A stretch of DNA of 64,000 bases from contig NZ_CP019788.1 in NCBI RefSeq assembly GCF_002022665.1, positions 806,001 to 870,000 of the forward strand, written 5' to 3'. Both the position numbers and the translations under genes were made by a program. Shown here piece after piece: positions 20,601 through 31,913 of this stretch. How positions within the stretch are numbered: the stretch's first letter is position 1; each line of letters starts with the position of its first letter. This DNA is from Bartonella sp. JB63. Lineage in GTDB: Bacteria; Pseudomonadota; Alphaproteobacteria; Rhizobiales; Rhizobiaceae. The notes below the pieces were generated by a model that ran no database searches, was not told the DNA's origin, and was given only the letters and a program-made list of their open reading frames with translations.

Positions 20601-21869
20601 AACAGGATGTTCACGAATAACCTCATCTAAGATATCCCAAACTTCAGGATGTTCCTTTTCAACAAGTCTCTTGGCCTGTTTGACAGTAGATGAATAACCC
20701 TTTGCATCAAGTTGCGCATAAATAAAAGGCTTAAATAATTCGAGAGCCATTTTTTTCGGAAGACCACATTGATGTAATTTCAATTCAGGACCTGTCACGA
20801 TAACAGAGCGACCTGAATAATCAACACGCTTTCCAAGTAGATTTTGACGGAAACGTCCTTGCTTACCTTTTAGCATATCTGAAAGCGATTTTAATGGACG
20901 CTTATTTGCCCCAGTAATTACACGTCCGCGACGACCATTATCAAATAATGCATCAACAGCTTCTTGTACCATACGCTTTTCATTGCGGACAATAATTCCA
21001 GGAGCACGTAGCTCAATTAATCGCTTTAAACGGTTGTTACGATTGATAACACGTCGATAGAGATCGTTCAAATCTGATGTTGCAAAACGACCACCATCTA
21101 ATGGAACTAATGGACGTAAATCTGGTGGAATAACTGGAATAGTTTTCATAATCATCCACTCTGGTTTATTGCCAGATTCAAGGAAATTCTCAACGATTTT
21201 AAGTCTTTTAATCAGTTTTTTCTGTTTTAACTCCGAAGTTGTCTCAGTCAATTCAGCACGCAAATCATTTGCAATTTTATCTAACTCCATCCCAGCAAGA
21301 AGTTCATAAATAGCCTCTGCACCAATCATAGCTGAAAATTGGTCTTCCCCAAATTCATCAATAGCAAGCATATATTCTTCTTCAGAAAGAAGCTGATGTA
21401 ACTTAAGAGATGTCAACCCTGGTTCTGTGACAATATAATTTTCAAAATAAAGAACTCTTTCGATATCTTTTAAAGTCAAATCTAAAAGAGTAGAAATACG
21501 ACCAGGTAATGACTTAAGGAACCAAATATGAACCACTGGAGCTGCAAGCTCAATATGCCCCATGCGTTCACGACGTACCCGTGAAAGAGTGACTTCTACG
21601 CCACATTTTTCACAGATAATACCCTTATATTTCATACGTTTATATTTTCCACATAAACATTCATAATCTTTAATAGGACCAAATATACGTGCACAAAAAA
21701 GACCATCACGCTCTGGCTTAAATGTTCGGTAGTTGATAGTTTCTGGTTTTTTAATTTCACCATACGACCAAGACAGAATCTTCTCAGGACTCGCAATTGA
21801 AATACGAATAGAGTCGAATATCTGCACTGGTGCCTGAGGATTGAAAAGATTCATGACCTCGTGGTTCAT
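17661..21869 (-). CDS. rpoC: DNA-directed RNA polymerase subunit beta'
   Basis: This is the largest RNA polymerase subunit, carrying the catalytic magnesium. The product has 1402 residues from ATG 21869 ([16 protein letters not shown]). An AAGGAG box 7 bases upstream decides this start over a TTG five codons earlier. The N-terminal zinc site is [19 protein letters not shown]. The catalytic loop is [13 protein letters not shown]. The bridge/trigger region includes [19 protein letters not shown], and a second zinc cysteine cluster is present ([16 protein letters not shown]). Length and motifs are typical. It follows rpoB by about 170 bp and is followed by a terminator. Confidence 0.99.
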   Translation of the reverse strand: MNHEVMNLFNPQAPVQIFDSIRISIASPEKILSWSYGEIKKPETINYRTFKPERDGLFCARIFGPIKDYECLCGKYKRMKYKGIICEKCGVEVTLSRVRRERMGHIELAAPVVHIWFLKSLPGRISTLLDLTLKDIERVLYFENYIVTEPGLTSLKLHQLLSEEEYMLAIDEFGEDQFSAMIGAEAIYELLAGMELDKIANDLRAELTETTSELKQKKLIKRLKIVENFLESGNKPEWMIMKTIPVIPPDLRPLVPLDGGRFATSDLNDLYRRVINRNNRLKRLIELRAPGIIVRNEKRMVQEAVDALFDNGRRGRVITGANKRPLKSLSDMLKGKQGRFRQNLLGKRVDYSGRSVIVTGPELKLHQCGLPKKMALELFKPFIYAQLDAKGYSSTVKQAKRLVEKEHPEVWDILDEVIREHPVLLNRAPTLHRLGIQAFEPILIEGKAIQLHPLVCTAFNADFDGDQMAVHVPLSLEAQLEARVLMMSTNNILHPANGAPIIVPSQDMVLGLYYLSIVSEKEPGEGMAFADMGELHHALENKVVTLHTKIKGRFKDINKDGEVVSKLYDTTPGRLIIGELLPKNPNISFDIVNQEMTKKNISKMIDQVYRHCGQKETVIFCDRIMQLGFSHACRAGISFGKDDMVIPDSKSRLVAETEALAKEYEQQYSDGLITQGEKYNKVVDAWGKCTDRVADEMMKRIQAVEFDSKTGRKRQMNSIYMMSHSGARGSTNQMRQLAGMRGLMAKPSGEIIETPIISNFKEGLTVNEYFNSTHGARKGLADTALKTANSGYLTRRLVDVAQDAIISAIDCGTVKGLTMQPIVDSGQIVASLGQRILGRTALLDILHPVSGELILEGGAMIEESDVAKIEEAGIQSIQIRSALTCETRLGVCAKCYGRDLARGTLVNQGEAVGVIAAQSIGEPGTQLTMRTFHLGGTAQVVDSSYFEASYDGKIEIRNRNVVRNSEGHLVVMGRNMAILIKDESGKERVVHRISYGARIFVDDGDVVKCGQRIAEWDPYTRPILTEVDGYIGFEDMVDGLSVTETADESTGITKRLVIDWRANPRGAELKPAIVIHTDEKGETVAKLYKGGEARYMMSIETILSVEPGSYVKAGDVIARLPMESAKTKDITGGLPRVAELFEARRPKDHAIIAEISGTVRFGRGYKNKRRIIIEPHDESLEPVEYLIPKGKLFHLQEGDQIEKGDYILDGNPAPHDILAIKGVEALASYLVNEIQEVYRLQGVLINDKHIEVIVRQMLQKVEITEPGDSGYILGDHVDRIELDEINDNLIAEGKRPAVGNPILLGITKASLQTPSFISAASFQETTRVLTEAAVSGKIDTLQGLKENVIVGRLIPAGTGGTIAQIRRIATVRDDLIVNERRKSSDGETAKAMLTNMTANTAE

Positions 21870-22040
21870 GCTGTTCTCCTTCAAAGATTCTTAAAACTAG
21901 CCACAAAAGCTTCTTTCTTTAGTTAAAGCTTTATTTAAGACCTGTTTTCATTTTTAAAATATTTTACTACCTAATAGAAACTTTTCTGTCATAACTTTAC
22001 AAAAAATCAGAGCGCACTATTTTAATATTCGCCCTAAAAA

Positions 22041-25000
22041 TTAATCTTCTGAATTAGTCAATGTTTGTTGCGCAATAAGTTCACGTGCATCATCAAGCTC
22101 TACATTAAGACCAAGAGAACGCATTTCTTTAACCAAGACATTAAAGCTCTCAGGGATACCTGTCTCAAATGTATCATCACCACGAACAACTGCTTCATAA
22201 ACCTTCGTTCGACCTGCCACGTCATCTGATTTAACCGTCAACATCTCCTGCAAAGTATATGCAGCACCATATGCTTCAAGTGCCCAAACTTCCATTTCAC
22301 CAAAACGCTGACCACCAAATTGAGCTTTACCCCCTAATGGTTGCTGCGTAACAAGTGAATAAGGTCCAATTGAACGTGCATGTATCTTATCATCCACAAG
22401 ATGATGCAATTTAAGCATATAGATATACCCTACAGTCACTGGACGATCAAAAGGCTCTCCAGTACGACCATCATAAAGTGTAACTTGCCCTGAACTATCT
22501 AAGCCTGCATCTTCCAACATCATATTGATATCGGCTTCATGAGCTCCATCAAAAACAGGTGTCGCAATTGAAACACCTTTTTTCATTTGATGTGCCAACT
22601 TTAAAAGACTTTCATCATCATATTGGCGAACTGGTTCATTGCGATCATCATCAGGAATAAGATTTTCAATACGCTGACGCAAAGGCAATATATCTCCGCT
22701 TTCTTGATAAAGCTTTACTAAATCACCAATTTTCTTACCCATGCCTGCACACGCCCAACCAAGGTGTGTTTCAAGAATTTGACCAACATTCATACGACTA
22801 GGCACACCCAAAGGATTTAAGACAATATCCGCATGCGTTCCATCTTCAAGAAACGGCATATCCTCTACTGGAAGAATACGTGACACAACACCTTTATTAC
22901 CGTGACGCCCTGCCATTTTATCTCCTGGTTGGATTTTCCGCTTCACTGCAACAAAAACCTTCACAATCTTCATAACACCAGGAGGCATTTCATCACCTCT
23001 TTGGACTTTCTCAACCTTATCCATAAAGCGACATTGTAGTGCTTTTTTTGACTCATCATACTGCTTATGCAAAGCTTCAATTTCACTCTGAAGCTTCTCA
23101 TCCTCAACAGCGAATTGCCACCACTGATACCGTGGATATTGCTCCATTATTGTACTATCAAGAGTCTCTCCTTTGGAAAAACCTTTTGGACCTTCTATCA
23201 CAATTTTACCTGTTAATATATCCGCAAGACGTGCATAAACACTCCGATCCAGAATTGATTGCTCATCATCACGATCTTTAGCTAAACGTTCAATTTCTTC
23301 ACGTTCAATTGCCATTGCACGTTCATCTTTTTCTACACCATGACGATTAAAAACACGAACTTCTACAACAGTACCAAAAGTTCCAGGAGGCATTCGCATA
23401 GAAGTATCACGAACATCCGAAGCTTTTTCACCAAAAATTGCACGTAAAAGCTTTTCTTCAGGCGTCATTGGACTTTCACCTTTTGGCGTAATCTTACCAA
23501 CTAAAATATCACCAGGATGAACCTCAGCACCAATATAGACAATACCAGCTTCATCAAGATTTCTTAATGCTTCTTCTGCAACATTAGGAATATCTCGGGT
23601 GATTTCTTCTGGCCCAAGCTTTGTATCACGTGCAGCAACCTCAAACTCTTCAATATGTATCGAAGTAAATACATCATCAGCAACAATACGCTCAGAAAGT
23701 AAAATAGAATCCTCATAATTGTAACCATTCCAAGGCATAAATGCCACAAGAACATTTCTTCCAAGAGCTAAATCACCAAGATCTGTAGATGAACCATCAG
23801 CAATAATATCACCTTTTTCTATCCGATCTCCTACATGTACGAGAGGACGCTGATTAATACAGGTAGATTGATTGGAACGCTGAAATTTCTGTAAACGGTA
23901 GATATCAACACCAGATTTTGAAGGATCTAAATCCTCTGTCGCACGAATAACGATACGCATTGCATCAACTTGATCAACAATACCACCCCGTTTCGCACCA
24001 ATAGCAGCACCTGAATCACAAGCAACTATTGCTTCCATACCTGTACCAACAAGCGGCGCTTCTGCACGTAAAAGCGGAACTGCTTGACGTTGCATATTGG
24101 AGCCCATCAGAGCGCGGTTTGCATCATCATTTTCCAAAAACGGAATAAGTGCAGCAGCTACAGAAACCAACTGTTTTGGTGAAACATCCATCAAATCTAT
24201 ATGATCACGTGGCGCCATTAAAACTTCACCAGCATGACGACAAACAACAAATTCTTCTGTAAAACGTCCTTCTACATCTAACGAAGAGTTAGCCTGAGCT
24301 ACATAATGTTTCGATTCCTCCATAGCAGAAAGATAAACGACTTCTTTCGTCACCCTACCATCAACGATTTTGCGATATGGACTTTCAATGAAACCATATT
24401 TATTAACCCGAGCAAATGTCGCTAAAGAATTAATCAGACCAATATTTGGTCCTTCCGGTGTTTCAATCGGACAAATACGACCATAATGCGTAGGATGTAC
24501 ATCACGCACTTCAAAACCTGCACGCTCACGAGTTAAACCACCTGGACCAAGGGCAGAAAGACGACGCTTATGGGTAATCTCTGACAATGGATTGGTTTGA
24601 TCCATAAATTGCGACAATTGTGAAGATCCAAAAAACTCGCGGACTGCAGCTGCAGCTGGCTTTGCATTAATCAAATCTTGTGGCATAATTGTATCAATTT
24701 CAACTAAGGACATACGTTCTTTTATTGCACGCTCCATACGAAGCAAACCAATCCGGTATTGATTTTCCATCAATTCGCCAACTGACCGCACACGACGATT
24801 GCCAAGATTATCAATATCATCAATTTCACCACGACCATCACGCAATTCAACTAACATTTTAACAACAGCAATAATATCTTCTTGACGCAAAATGCGAACC
24901 GTATCCGGACAATCAAGACCCATACGCAAATTCATCTTGACACGCCCAACAGCTGAAAGATCATAACGCTCTAGATCAAAAAACAATGAATGGAACATAG

Positions 25001-26189
25001 CCTCCGCTGTATTAATTGTCGGAGGTTCACCTGGACGCATTACTCGATAAATATCAAATAAAGCATCCTGTCGACTTTCATTTTTATCCATCTTCAATGT
25101 ATTACGAATGTATGCACCAACATTCATATGGTCAATATCAAGAATATTAATTTGATCAGCACCAACATCAGATAAAATCTTTAATGCTTTTTCGTCAATT
25201 TCATCACCAGCTTCAAGATAAATCTCACCTGTTTGATAATTCACGATATCTTCTGCAAGATAGGATCCCAACAAATCATCTTCACTAACTTCAATCGCTT
25301 TTAGACCTTTTTCTTCTAAAAGCCTTGCAGCACGAACCGTTAACTTTTTACCAGCCTCTGCAACAACTTCACCGCTATCCGCATCAACAAGATCAGAAGC
25401 TAGTTTCATGCCTTTAAAACGATCAACTGAATAGGGAATACGCCAGCCATTCTTAGCGCATTCATAAGTAACTTTATTATAAAATGTTGATAAAATATCT
25501 GAAGCATCCATACCCAACGCCATTAAAAGGCTGGTTACTGGAATCTTGCGTCGCCTATCAATACGGGCATAGACAATATCTTTAGCATCAAACTCAATAT
25601 CAAGCCAAGAACCACGATAAGGTATCACACGAGCTGCAAAAAGAAACTTACCTGACGAATGAGTTTTTCCTTTATCATGATCAAAAAATACACCCGGAGA
25701 GCGATGCATCTGCGAAACAATAACACGTTCTGTACCATTAATGACAAACGTACCATTGTTTGTCATTAACGGCATATCACCCATATAAACACCTTGTTCT
25801 TTAATGTCCTTAATATCTTTTGAACCAGTATCTTCATCAATATCAAAGACAATTAAACGCAATATCACCTTTAATGGTGCTGCGTATGTCAAATCACGCT
25901 GACGACATTCTTCCACATCAAATTTAGGTGAATCAAATTCGTAACGAACAAATTCAAGCATAGCTGTACCAGAAAAATCTGAAATAGGAAATACCGATTT
26001 AAAAACAGCCTGCAAACCTTCATCTAAACGCCCGCCTTCAGGTTCCTCAATCATAAGAAATTGATCATATGAAGCTTTCTGAACTTCAATAAGATTTGGC
26101 ATTTCTGCTACTTCAGGAATCTTACCAAAAAACTTGCGCACACGTCTACGACCATTAAATTGAGACATCATCGCTAAAGTCTGAGCCAT
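22041..26189 (-). CDS. rpoB: DNA-directed RNA polymerase subunit beta
   Basis: The product has 1382 residues from ATG 26189 ([22 protein letters not shown]), with a GAGGAG box upstream. The frame is open back to 26216 without family support. The rifampicin pocket reads [29 protein letters not shown] in two adjoining halves, with the residues equivalent to E. coli D516, H526 and S531 all wild type. The C-terminal clamp connector [41 protein letters not shown] is complete. It lies between rplL, from which it is separated by a strong hairpin, and rpoC. Confidence 0.99.
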   Translation of the reverse strand: MAQTLAMMSQFNGRRRVRKFFGKIPEVAEMPNLIEVQKASYDQFLMIEEPEGGRLDEGLQAVFKSVFPISDFSGTAMLEFVRYEFDSPKFDVEECRQRDLTYAAPLKVILRLIVFDIDEDTGSKDIKDIKEQGVYMGDMPLMTNNGTFVINGTERVIVSQMHRSPGVFFDHDKGKTHSSGKFLFAARVIPYRGSWLDIEFDAKDIVYARIDRRRKIPVTSLLMALGMDASDILSTFYNKVTYECAKNGWRIPYSVDRFKGMKLASDLVDADSGEVVAEAGKKLTVRAARLLEEKGLKAIEVSEDDLLGSYLAEDIVNYQTGEIYLEAGDEIDEKALKILSDVGADQINILDIDHMNVGAYIRNTLKMDKNESRQDALFDIYRVMRPGEPPTINTAEAMFHSLFFDLERYDLSAVGRVKMNLRMGLDCPDTVRILRQEDIIAVVKMLVELRDGRGEIDDIDNLGNRRVRSVGELMENQYRIGLLRMERAIKERMSLVEIDTIMPQDLINAKPAAAAVREFFGSSQLSQFMDQTNPLSEITHKRRLSALGPGGLTRERAGFEVRDVHPTHYGRICPIETPEGPNIGLINSLATFARVNKYGFIESPYRKIVDGRVTKEVVYLSAMEESKHYVAQANSSLDVEGRFTEEFVVCRHAGEVLMAPRDHIDLMDVSPKQLVSVAAALIPFLENDDANRALMGSNMQRQAVPLLRAEAPLVGTGMEAIVACDSGAAIGAKRGGIVDQVDAMRIVIRATEDLDPSKSGVDIYRLQKFQRSNQSTCINQRPLVHVGDRIEKGDIIADGSSTDLGDLALGRNVLVAFMPWNGYNYEDSILLSERIVADDVFTSIHIEEFEVAARDTKLGPEEITRDIPNVAEEALRNLDEAGIVYIGAEVHPGDILVGKITPKGESPMTPEEKLLRAIFGEKASDVRDTSMRMPPGTFGTVVEVRVFNRHGVEKDERAMAIEREEIERLAKDRDDEQSILDRSVYARLADILTGKIVIEGPKGFSKGETLDSTIMEQYPRYQWWQFAVEDEKLQSEIEALHKQYDESKKALQCRFMDKVEKVQRGDEMPPGVMKIVKVFVAVKRKIQPGDKMAGRHGNKGVVSRILPVEDMPFLEDGTHADIVLNPLGVPSRMNVGQILETHLGWACAGMGKKIGDLVKLYQESGDILPLRQRIENLIPDDDRNEPVRQYDDESLLKLAHQMKKGVSIATPVFDGAHEADINMMLEDAGLDSSGQVTLYDGRTGEPFDRPVTVGYIYMLKLHHLVDDKIHARSIGPYSLVTQQPLGGKAQFGGQRFGEMEVWALEAYGAAYTLQEMLTVKSDDVAGRTKVYEAVVRGDDTFETGIPESFNVLVKEMRSLGLNVELDDARELIAQQTLTNSED

Positions 26190-26340
26190 TGTCGCTCCTC
26201 GATTCTTACTATTCAAGGTAGACTAAACCTTGATAACTCCATGTCATCAGCCTGCATATACAGACTAATTCACTTAATACCTAACTAACCAACTTATCTA
26301 CTTAATTTGGCTTTATTGTTAGGCCCTTAAACAACTTATA

Positions 26341-26371
26341 TTTCCTTACAGCCAACTAAACTGTAAGGAAA
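26341..26371 (-). promoter_or_regulatory. Strong hairpin between rplL and rpoB, possible RNase processing site
   Basis: An 11-bp perfect inverted repeat (TTTCCTTACAG with CTGTAAGGAAA) surrounds a 9-base loop, 152 bases before the rpoB ATG. No T-run follows, so it is not a classic terminator. In E. coli the rplL-rpoB spacer carries an attenuator and an RNase III site. A similar role here is inferred from position and structure only. Confidence 0.5.
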
Positions 26372-26443
26372 AGTATTTCCTCAATCAAGCCCCTTTTCTA
26401 GGGTAATAAATCAACATACATAAAAGTTTACCAATAAAATAAA

Positions 26444-26812
26444 TTATTTAAGTTCAACCTTAGCACCAACAGCTTCAAGTTGGGTTTTAATTTTTTCCGC
26501 TTCGTCTTTAGAAATACCTTCCTTAATAGGTTTAGGTGCTCCTTCAACTAAATCCTTTGCTTCTTTAAGCCCAAGCCCTGTAAGGGCACGAACTTCTTTA
26601 ATAACATTAATTTTTTGAGCACCACTATCAGTAAGAATAACATCAAATTCTGTCTTCTCTTCGGCAACTGGAGCAGCAGCACTAACAGCAGCAACAGCCA
26701 CAGGAGCAGCAGCAGAAACACCCCATTTTTCTTCAAGTAATTTTGAAAGTTCTGCAGCCTCCAAAACAGTAAGGTTAGAAAGATCTTCTACGATCTTTGC
26801 CAGATCAGCCAT
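26444..26812 (-). CDS. rplL: 50S ribosomal protein L7/L12
   Basis: L7/L12 forms the flexible stalk of the 50S subunit that recruits translation GTPases. The product has 122 residues. The N-terminal dimerisation domain is [31 protein letters not shown], the hinge is an Ala/Val-rich linker (residues about 33-50), and the C-terminal factor-binding domain contains [27 protein letters not shown]. An AAGGA box precedes ATG 26812. It follows rplJ by 117 bp, in the standard rplJ-rplL-rpoB-rpoC order. Confidence 0.98.
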   Translation of the reverse strand: MADLAKIVEDLSNLTVLEAAELSKLLEEKWGVSAAAPVAVAAVSAAAPVAEEKTEFDVILTDSGAQKINVIKEVRALTGLGLKEAKDLVEGAPKPIKEGISKDEAEKIKTQLEAVGAKVELK

Positions 26813-26929
26813 TTTAAAATTCCTTCACTTAAAAGATTTGAACTATTGTTTAGAATTTATCCAAAAAAACAGAAAAACATCAAGAGTCTCTATAACTTTG
26901 GATTACAAAAAAAACAGCCTTAAGCTGCT

Positions 26930-27439
26930 CTATCCTCCCCGAGCATATGCACCAATAACACGCACAACCTGACCAGCAGGTGCATTGACAACCTGAACAA
27001 TACGGGTCGCAGGAGTAGAAACCATACCCAAAATTTTTGCCCGTAATTCGTTCAATGAAGGCAATGAAGCTAAAGACTTCACAGCATCAACACTTAAACT
27101 TGTTGCACCCATTGAACCACCAAGGACAACAAATTTATCATTGGTTTTCGCAAAATCAACAGCAACTTTCGATGCCGTAATTGGATCTTCTGAATAAGCA
27201 ATAAGTGTTTGCCCAGTGAATAGACCCATCATTGCTTCAGATTCTGTGCCCTGAAGAGCGATTTTAGCAAGACGGTTTTTGGCGACTTTAATAGCACCAC
27301 CCGCTTCACTCATTTTCGAACGAAGATCGTTCATTTGTGAAACAGTCAAACCGGAATAATGTGCAACAATAACAGAACCGGACTCTTGAAAAGTCTTGTT
27401 AAGCCATGCAACGAATTTGCCTTTTTCCGCTTTATTCAC
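26930..27439 (-). CDS. rplJ: 50S ribosomal protein L10
   Basis: L10 is the base of the L12 stalk and, in other bacteria, the translational repressor of its own operon through a leader RNA. The product has 169 residues from GTG 27439 (read [18 protein letters not shown]), which aligns with the usual alphaproteobacterial N-terminus. A GGAG box lies 7 bases before the GTG. An in-frame extension back to 27472 has no support. The helix at the C-terminal end that binds L12 dimers is present. A hairpin overlaps the region just before the start. Confidence 0.96.
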   Translation of the reverse strand: MNKAEKGKFVAWLNKTFQESGSVIVAHYSGLTVSQMNDLRSKMSEAGGAIKVAKNRLAKIALQGTESEAMMGLFTGQTLIAYSEDPITASKVAVDFAKTNDKFVVLGGSMGATSLSVDAVKSLASLPSLNELRAKILGMVSTPATRIVQVVNAPAGQVVRVIGAYARGG

Positions 27440-27445
27440 TGTCTT

Positions 27446-27725
27446 TCTCCATTTAACAGGCTTACAACACAAGCCTGCTGGTTATCTTGAATAGCATGAA
27501 ATTCTTCTATGCCAACGACGAGGACCCTGCCCCCTTCTTCACGTATATAAACGATCAAAGGCAATCCTGGCTCAAACCTTTTAAGTTTATTAACTTCAAA
27601 GTTCTCACCCTAGTCTCATGTAGGCTTTATTCAATTAAGATACCCCAAAAGATATCACCTACAATCTCGGACAGGACATTCCGGAATTTCTTCCGGTATG
27701 ACCCGAGCTCAATAAAGCTCAGATA
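27446..27725 (-). promoter_or_regulatory. Structured rplJ leader (L10 leader-like)
   Basis: The 359-bp spacer between rplA and rplJ holds several stable inverted repeats on the minus-strand transcript. CCGGAA-GAAA-TTCCGG is at 27681-27696, nested in CTCGG/CCGAG arms at 27666-27670 and 27703-27707. GAGCT/AGCTC is at 27705-27720. CAGGCTT/AAGCCTG is at 27457-27477, just before the rplJ ribosome binding site. Bacterial L10 leaders occupy this position and bind L10-L12 to repress translation. I infer the same role but cannot confirm the family fold by eye. Confidence 0.55.
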
Positions 27726-27798
27726 ACTGAATGTAACTAAAACCAACAACTAAAAATATAATCTTAGCCATCAGATACACAACAAAATCACAATCTGC

Positions 27799-28503
27799 TC
27801 ATACTGACTCTGAACGAACTGTTGCAGGATCAACTTTTATTCCAATACCCATTGTTGAAGAAACTGCAACCCGCTTAATATACTCACCCTTTGCACCTTG
27901 CGGCTTAGCTTTAGCAACTGCACTCACAAAAGCTTTAACATTTTCTACTATTTCCTCAACCCCCAAAGAAGCTTTACCGATACCGGCATGCACAATACCA
28001 GATTTTTCAACACGAAATTCAACAGCACCACCTTTAGAAGCCTTGACAGCACTACCAACATCAAGTGTTACAGTACCAACTTTTGGGTTTGGCATCAAAC
28101 TCCGCGGACCAAGAATTTTACCAAGACGACCCACAAGAGGCATCATATCCGGTGTTGCAATACACCTATCAAAATTAATCGTTCCGCTATTAACAGTTTC
28201 AAACAAATCCTCAGCACCTACAATATCAGCACCAGCTACTTTAGCTTCTTCAGCCTTAGCACCACGTGCAAAAACAGCAACACGAACATTTCGTCCTGTT
28301 TCATTAGGTAAATGAGCAACACCACGAACCATCTGATCAGCATGACGAGGATCAACACCCAAGTTCATCGAAATCTCAACTGTTTCATCAAATTTAGCAA
28401 CCGCGCGTTCTTTGATCATTGAAACAGCATCAGTTAAATCATAAAGCTTATTAAAATCAACACCTTCACGAATTTTTTGTATTCTTTTTGCTACCTTTAC
28501 CAT
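27799..28503 (-). CDS. rplA: 50S ribosomal protein L1
   Basis: L1 forms the mobile stalk at the E site and is the translational repressor of rplK-rplA in other bacteria. The product has 234 residues from ATG 28503, with the L1 signature block around [21 protein letters not shown] and the N-terminal [19 protein letters not shown]. Length is standard. It starts 4 bases after the rplK stop, so the two are coupled. A 359-bp structured leader separates it from rplJ. Confidence 0.98.
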   Translation of the reverse strand: MVKVAKRIQKIREGVDFNKLYDLTDAVSMIKERAVAKFDETVEISMNLGVDPRHADQMVRGVAHLPNETGRNVRVAVFARGAKAEEAKVAGADIVGAEDLFETVNSGTINFDRCIATPDMMPLVGRLGKILGPRSLMPNPKVGTVTLDVGSAVKASKGGAVEFRVEKSGIVHAGIGKASLGVEEIVENVKAFVSAVAKAKPQGAKGEYIKRVAVSSTMGIGIKVDPATVRSESV

Positions 28504-28507
28504 AATG

Positions 28508-28936
28508 TTAGCCTAACACCTCTAAGCCCATAGAGCGAGCAGAACCTTCAACCATACGCATTGCTGCCTCAATATCATTTGAGTTAAGGTCTTTCATTTT
28601 TGCCTCCGCAATCGAACGAATCTTATCACGAGAAACAGTCCCCACAGATACTTTACCAGGTTCTTTCGAACCACTTTTCAAATCTGCTGCCTTTTTCAAA
28701 AAAAATGACACTGGAGGCGTCTTCAATGAAAACGTAAAAGATTTATCCTGATAGTAAGTAACAACAACTGGAATCGGCGTACCTTTTTCCATTTCCTGGG
28801 TAGCTGCATTAAACGCCTTACAAAATTCCATAATATTAATACCACGCTGTCCGAGAGCGGGACCAATCGGAGGTGATGGAGTGGCTGCTCCCGCTGGAAT
28901 TTGTAACTTCAACTGACCTACACTTTTTTTTGCCAT
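28508..28936 (-). CDS. rplK: 50S ribosomal protein L11
   Basis: L11 lies at the GTPase-associated centre and is needed for stringent-response sensing by RelA-type enzymes. The product has 142 residues with the proline-rich N-terminal switch helix ([31 protein letters not shown]) and the rRNA-binding C-terminal domain ending in the L11 signature near [25 protein letters not shown]. It is 156 bp downstream of nusG and coupled to rplA. Confidence 0.98.
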   Translation of the reverse strand: MAKKSVGQLKLQIPAGAATPSPPIGPALGQRGINIMEFCKAFNAATQEMEKGTPIPVVVTYYQDKSFTFSLKTPPVSFFLKKAADLKSGSKEPGKVSVGTVSRDKIRSIAEAKMKDLNSNDIEAAMRMVEGSARSMGLEVLG

Positions 28937-29092
28937 AATAATCTGCCTCTAATTTAGACTGGTAAATTGGCTATTTATTACGCCAAAAACCCACTGCAGT
29001 TTGATGATCCGGATCATTAAGCCGGCAAAAGCTATAAATCACCTTCCATCTTAACATATTTTAAAAGTGACTAAAGATCACTTTAAGCTTAA

Positions 29093-29623
29093 TCAGAGCT
29101 TTTCAACTTGATCAAACTCTAAATCAACAGGCGTAGGACGCCCAAAAATTAATACTTCAACTTTAAGACGAGAGCGCTCCTCTTCAACCTCTTGAACAAT
29201 ACCGTTAAAAGAAACAAAAGGACCATCTGCCACTCGGACTTGCTCACCCACCTCAAATGACATAGAAGACTTCGGAACTTCGACTCCCTCTTTAACTTGT
29301 TTCAGAATTTGCTCAGCTTCGTGATCAGAAATAGGAACAGGACGCGCATCTGAACCTAAAAAACCTGTCACTTTAGGAGTGTTCTTAATGAGATGATAAA
29401 CTTCATCTGTCAACTCAGCACAAACAAGGACATAACCAGGAAAGAATTTGCGCTCAGAGTCAACCTTACGACCACGACGAATTTCAACAACACGCTCAGT
29501 CGGAACGAAAATCTTTTTAAATAAATGATCAAGCCCTTTCTGCTTCGCTTCTTTATCAATAGCTTCCGCTACCTTCTTTTCAAAATTCGAATACGCCTGA
29601 ACAATATACCAACGAGCAGCCAC
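29093..29623 (-). CDS. nusG: Transcription termination/antitermination factor NusG
   Basis: NusG binds the polymerase clamp helices, suppresses pausing and links transcription to Rho or the ribosome. The NGN domain runs from ARWYIVQAYSNFEKKVAEAI, and a KOW domain is at the C-terminus (VGEQVRVADGPFVSFNGIVQEV). I chose GTG 29623, giving 176 residues, the usual alphaproteobacterial length. An AAGGA box lies 9 bases before it. Alternatives are ATG 29641 and TTG 29647, the latter overlapping the secE stop. The start is therefore somewhat uncertain. Confidence 0.96.
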   Translation of the reverse strand: MAARWYIVQAYSNFEKKVAEAIDKEAKQKGLDHLFKKIFVPTERVVEIRRGRKVDSERKFFPGYVLVCAELTDEVYHLIKNTPKVTGFLGSDARPVPISDHEAEQILKQVKEGVEVPKSSMSFEVGEQVRVADGPFVSFNGIVQEVEEERSRLKVEVLIFGRPTPVDLEFDQVEKL

Positions 29624-29643
29624 CGTCACACTTCCTTGCATTA

Positions 29644-29856
29644 TCAACTAAAAAGATATTTTAGAAGATCAATACCCCGCCATACACCAAAATTCACAGC
29701 CTGATCCACAATAAAAAAGAAAACCGAAGCTAACGCCGTCAACACCAACACCATAATAGTAGAAACTACTGTCTCATGACGTGTAGGCCATTTCACTTTA
29801 GCTGTTTCTGCACGAACTTGCTTCAAAAAGGTGATAGGATTGATTCTAGATGTCAT
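29644..29856 (-). CDS. secE: Preprotein translocase subunit SecE
   Basis: SecE clamps the two halves of SecY in the inner-membrane translocon. The 70-residue product is the short, single-span form: an amphipathic N-terminal helix with EVxWPTRxE-type sequence (RAETAKVKWPTRHETV), then one membrane segment (TIMVLVLTALASVFFFIVDQAV). It lies directly before nusG, as in nearly all bacteria, and after tRNA-Trp. Its partner secY is at 47729-49075. Confidence 0.97.
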   Translation of the reverse strand: MTSRINPITFLKQVRAETAKVKWPTRHETVVSTIMVLVLTALASVFFFIVDQAVNFGVWRGIDLLKYLFS

Positions 29857-30071
29857 TAGTCACACTATTCTTTCTAACTTTATCGCAAATAGACAATAAA
29901 AAACATAACAAAAACGCAAAAAACCACCACTATCCTTATGCAATCTCATTACTTTCCATTCAATACAGATTCATGTACAAAAAAACAAGCCCTATACAAA
30001 AAAAAGAAAATACAATGTAACTAAGTAGCTAATCTATCCTCTCACTAATTATAGCATAAACTATAACTACA

Positions 30072-30147
<76 letters not shown>

Positions 30148-30188
30148 AACCTTTGAGGAAAATACCTCAAATACACTTTAAGCAATTA

Positions 30189-31372
30189 ATTTCATTTATT
30201 CAATGATTTTAGATACGATACCAGCACCAACGGTACGGCCACCTTCTCGGATTGCGAAACGGAGCTTCTCTTCCATTGCAATAGGCGCAATCAAAGAAAC
30301 ATCCATAGCAACATTATCACCTGGCATAACCATTTCCGTTCCCTCTGGCAACGTAACTATACCGGTAACATCTGTTGTACGAAAATAAAACTGAGGACGA
30401 TAATTCGTGAAAAACGGTGTATGACGACCCCCTTCATCTTTCGTTAAAATATAGGCTTCAGCTTTAAACTTAGTATGCGGCGTAACAGAACCAGGCTTCG
30501 CCAAAACCTGACCACGCTCAATCCCTTCTCGATCAACACCACGAAGCAAAGCTCCAATATTATCACCAGCCTGACCTTGATCCAAAAGTTTACGAAACAT
30601 TTCAACCCCAGTAACTGTTGTCTTAGATGTAGGACGGATACCGATAATCTCTATTTCTTCACCAACTTTAATAACACCACGCTCAACACGACCCGTAACA
30701 ACCGTACCACGACCAGATATAGAAAATACATCCTCAATAGGCATCAAAAACGGTTGATCAACTGGACGCTCAGGCGTCGGTATATATTTATCAATTTCAC
30801 TCATCAAAAGACGAACAGAATCTTCCCCTATACTCTTATTAGAATCCTCAAGCGCTGCTAAAGCTGACCCCTTAACTATAGGAATATCGTCTCCAGGAAA
30901 ATCATATTTCGATAAAAGCTCTCGAACCTCAAGCTCAACAAGCTCTAAAAGCTCTGCATCATCAACCTGATCAACTTTATTCAGAAAAACAACAATCGCT
31001 GGAACACCAACCTGACGCGCCAACAAAATATGCTCTCGCGTCTGAGGCATAGGACCATCCGCCGCAGAAACAACCAATATGGCTCCGTCCATTTGCGCAG
31101 CACCTGTAATCATGTTCTTAACATAATCAGCATGACCAGGACAATCAACATGCGCATAGTGACGGCTCTCCGTTTCATACTCAACATGCGCAGTAGATAT
31201 CGTTATACCACGAGCACGCTCCTCAGGTGCCGCATCAATTTGATCATATGCTTTAAATTCACCAAAATACTTCGTAATCGCTGCCGTCAATGAAGTCTTT
31301 CCATGATCAACGTGACCAATCGTACCTATATTAACATGTGGCTTCGTACGTTCAAATTTGCTCTTTGCCATT
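30189..31372. repeat. tuf direct repeat, copy 1
   Basis: These 1184 bases are identical, base for base, to 58929-60112 in the same orientation. The repeat starts 7 bases beyond the tuf stop codon and ends one base upstream of the start codon. Flanks differ on both sides. Confidence 0.95.
30196..31371 (-). CDS. tuf: Elongation factor Tu (copy 1)
   Basis: EF-Tu carries aminoacyl-tRNA to the ribosome as a GTP complex. The product has 391 residues from ATG 31371 ([24 protein letters not shown]). The GTPase motifs are GHVDHGKTS (P loop), the switch I region [21 protein letters not shown] and NKVDQVDD. Domains II and III are complete. It is identical in DNA sequence to the second copy at 58936-60111. 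This copy is flanked by tRNA-Gly/tRNA-Tyr upstream and tRNA-Trp-secE-nusG downstream, the classic tufB-type context. Confidence 0.99.
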   Translation of the reverse strand: MAKSKFERTKPHVNIGTIGHVDHGKTSLTAAITKYFGEFKAYDQIDAAPEERARGITISTAHVEYETESRHYAHVDCPGHADYVKNMITGAAQMDGAILVVSAADGPMPQTREHILLARQVGVPAIVVFLNKVDQVDDAELLELVELEVRELLSKYDFPGDDIPIVKGSALAALEDSNKSIGEDSVRLLMSEIDKYIPTPERPVDQPFLMPIEDVFSISGRGTVVTGRVERGVIKVGEEIEIIGIRPTSKTTVTGVEMFRKLLDQGQAGDNIGALLRGVDREGIERGQVLAKPGSVTPHTKFKAEAYILTKDEGGRHTPFFTNYRPQFYFRTTDVTGIVTLPEGTEMVMPGDNVAMDVSLIAPIAMEEKLRFAIREGGRTVGAGIVSKIIE

Positions 31373-31546
31373 GCTGTCAATCTCTTGTCTTAAATTAGCG
31401 CCTAAAAAAGACCCTCAAAACTAAACCAAGCTGGTCGGATATCAGGTCAGCACAAAAATTATAAAACGAAAATATTCGCCTTACTTTATGACTTATGATG
31501 GAAAAACATTTCCACCATCTTCTTTATCAAGTCATCAATTTATATC

Positions 31547-31620
31547 TGGAGCGGGTAGCGGGAATCGAACCCGCGTATTCAGCTTGGAAGGCTGCTGCTC
31601 TACCATTGAGCTATACCCGC
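31547..31620 (-). tRNA. tRNA-Gly (TCC)
   Basis: This 74-nt cloverleaf on the minus strand has acceptor arms GCGGGTA and TACCCGC, discriminator T and encoded CCA. The anticodon TCC is at 31586-31588 in loop CTTCCAA. It lies upstream of tuf copy 1. Confidence 0.97.
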
Positions 31621-31645
31621 AACATATAAGCTCTATTTCGATAAA

Positions 31646-31729
31646 TGGTGAAGGGGGTTGGATTCGAACCAACGTAGCATACGCAACGGATTTACAGTCC
31701 GTCCCCTTTAACCACTCGGGCACCCCTCC
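31646..31729 (-). tRNA. tRNA-Tyr (GTA)
   Basis: This 84-nt class II tRNA on the minus strand has acceptor arms GGAGGGG and CCCCTTC, a long variable arm typical of bacterial tRNA-Tyr and an encoded CCA. The anticodon GTA is at 31693-31695. It is the first gene of the tRNA-Tyr, tRNA-Gly, tuf, tRNA-Trp array. Confidence 0.97.
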
Positions 31730-31913
31730 ATTACATCGGCAGAGCTGGGTGATAAAGCACCACTACAACCAATTTCTTTATTAAATTTAGATTGGTTAGA
31801 AATTGGTTATGGCGTTTAGTATTGTATCTGTCAACAAAATAAATACGGTTCTATACAAATTTCCTACTAAATAATTTAGAATTTTATGTTTTTTCTACAT
31901 ACATTGGTCATTA

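Noticed and set aside
24580..24660. Rifampicin resistance change in rpoB
   Set aside because: The pocket residues equivalent to D516, H526 and S531 are wild type. S12 positions K43 and K88 are wild type too, so no resistance call is made.
27487..27726. Plus-strand 79-codon ORF in the rplA-rplJ spacer
   Set aside because: It reads antisense through the structured rplJ leader, has no ribosome binding site and no recognisable protein features.
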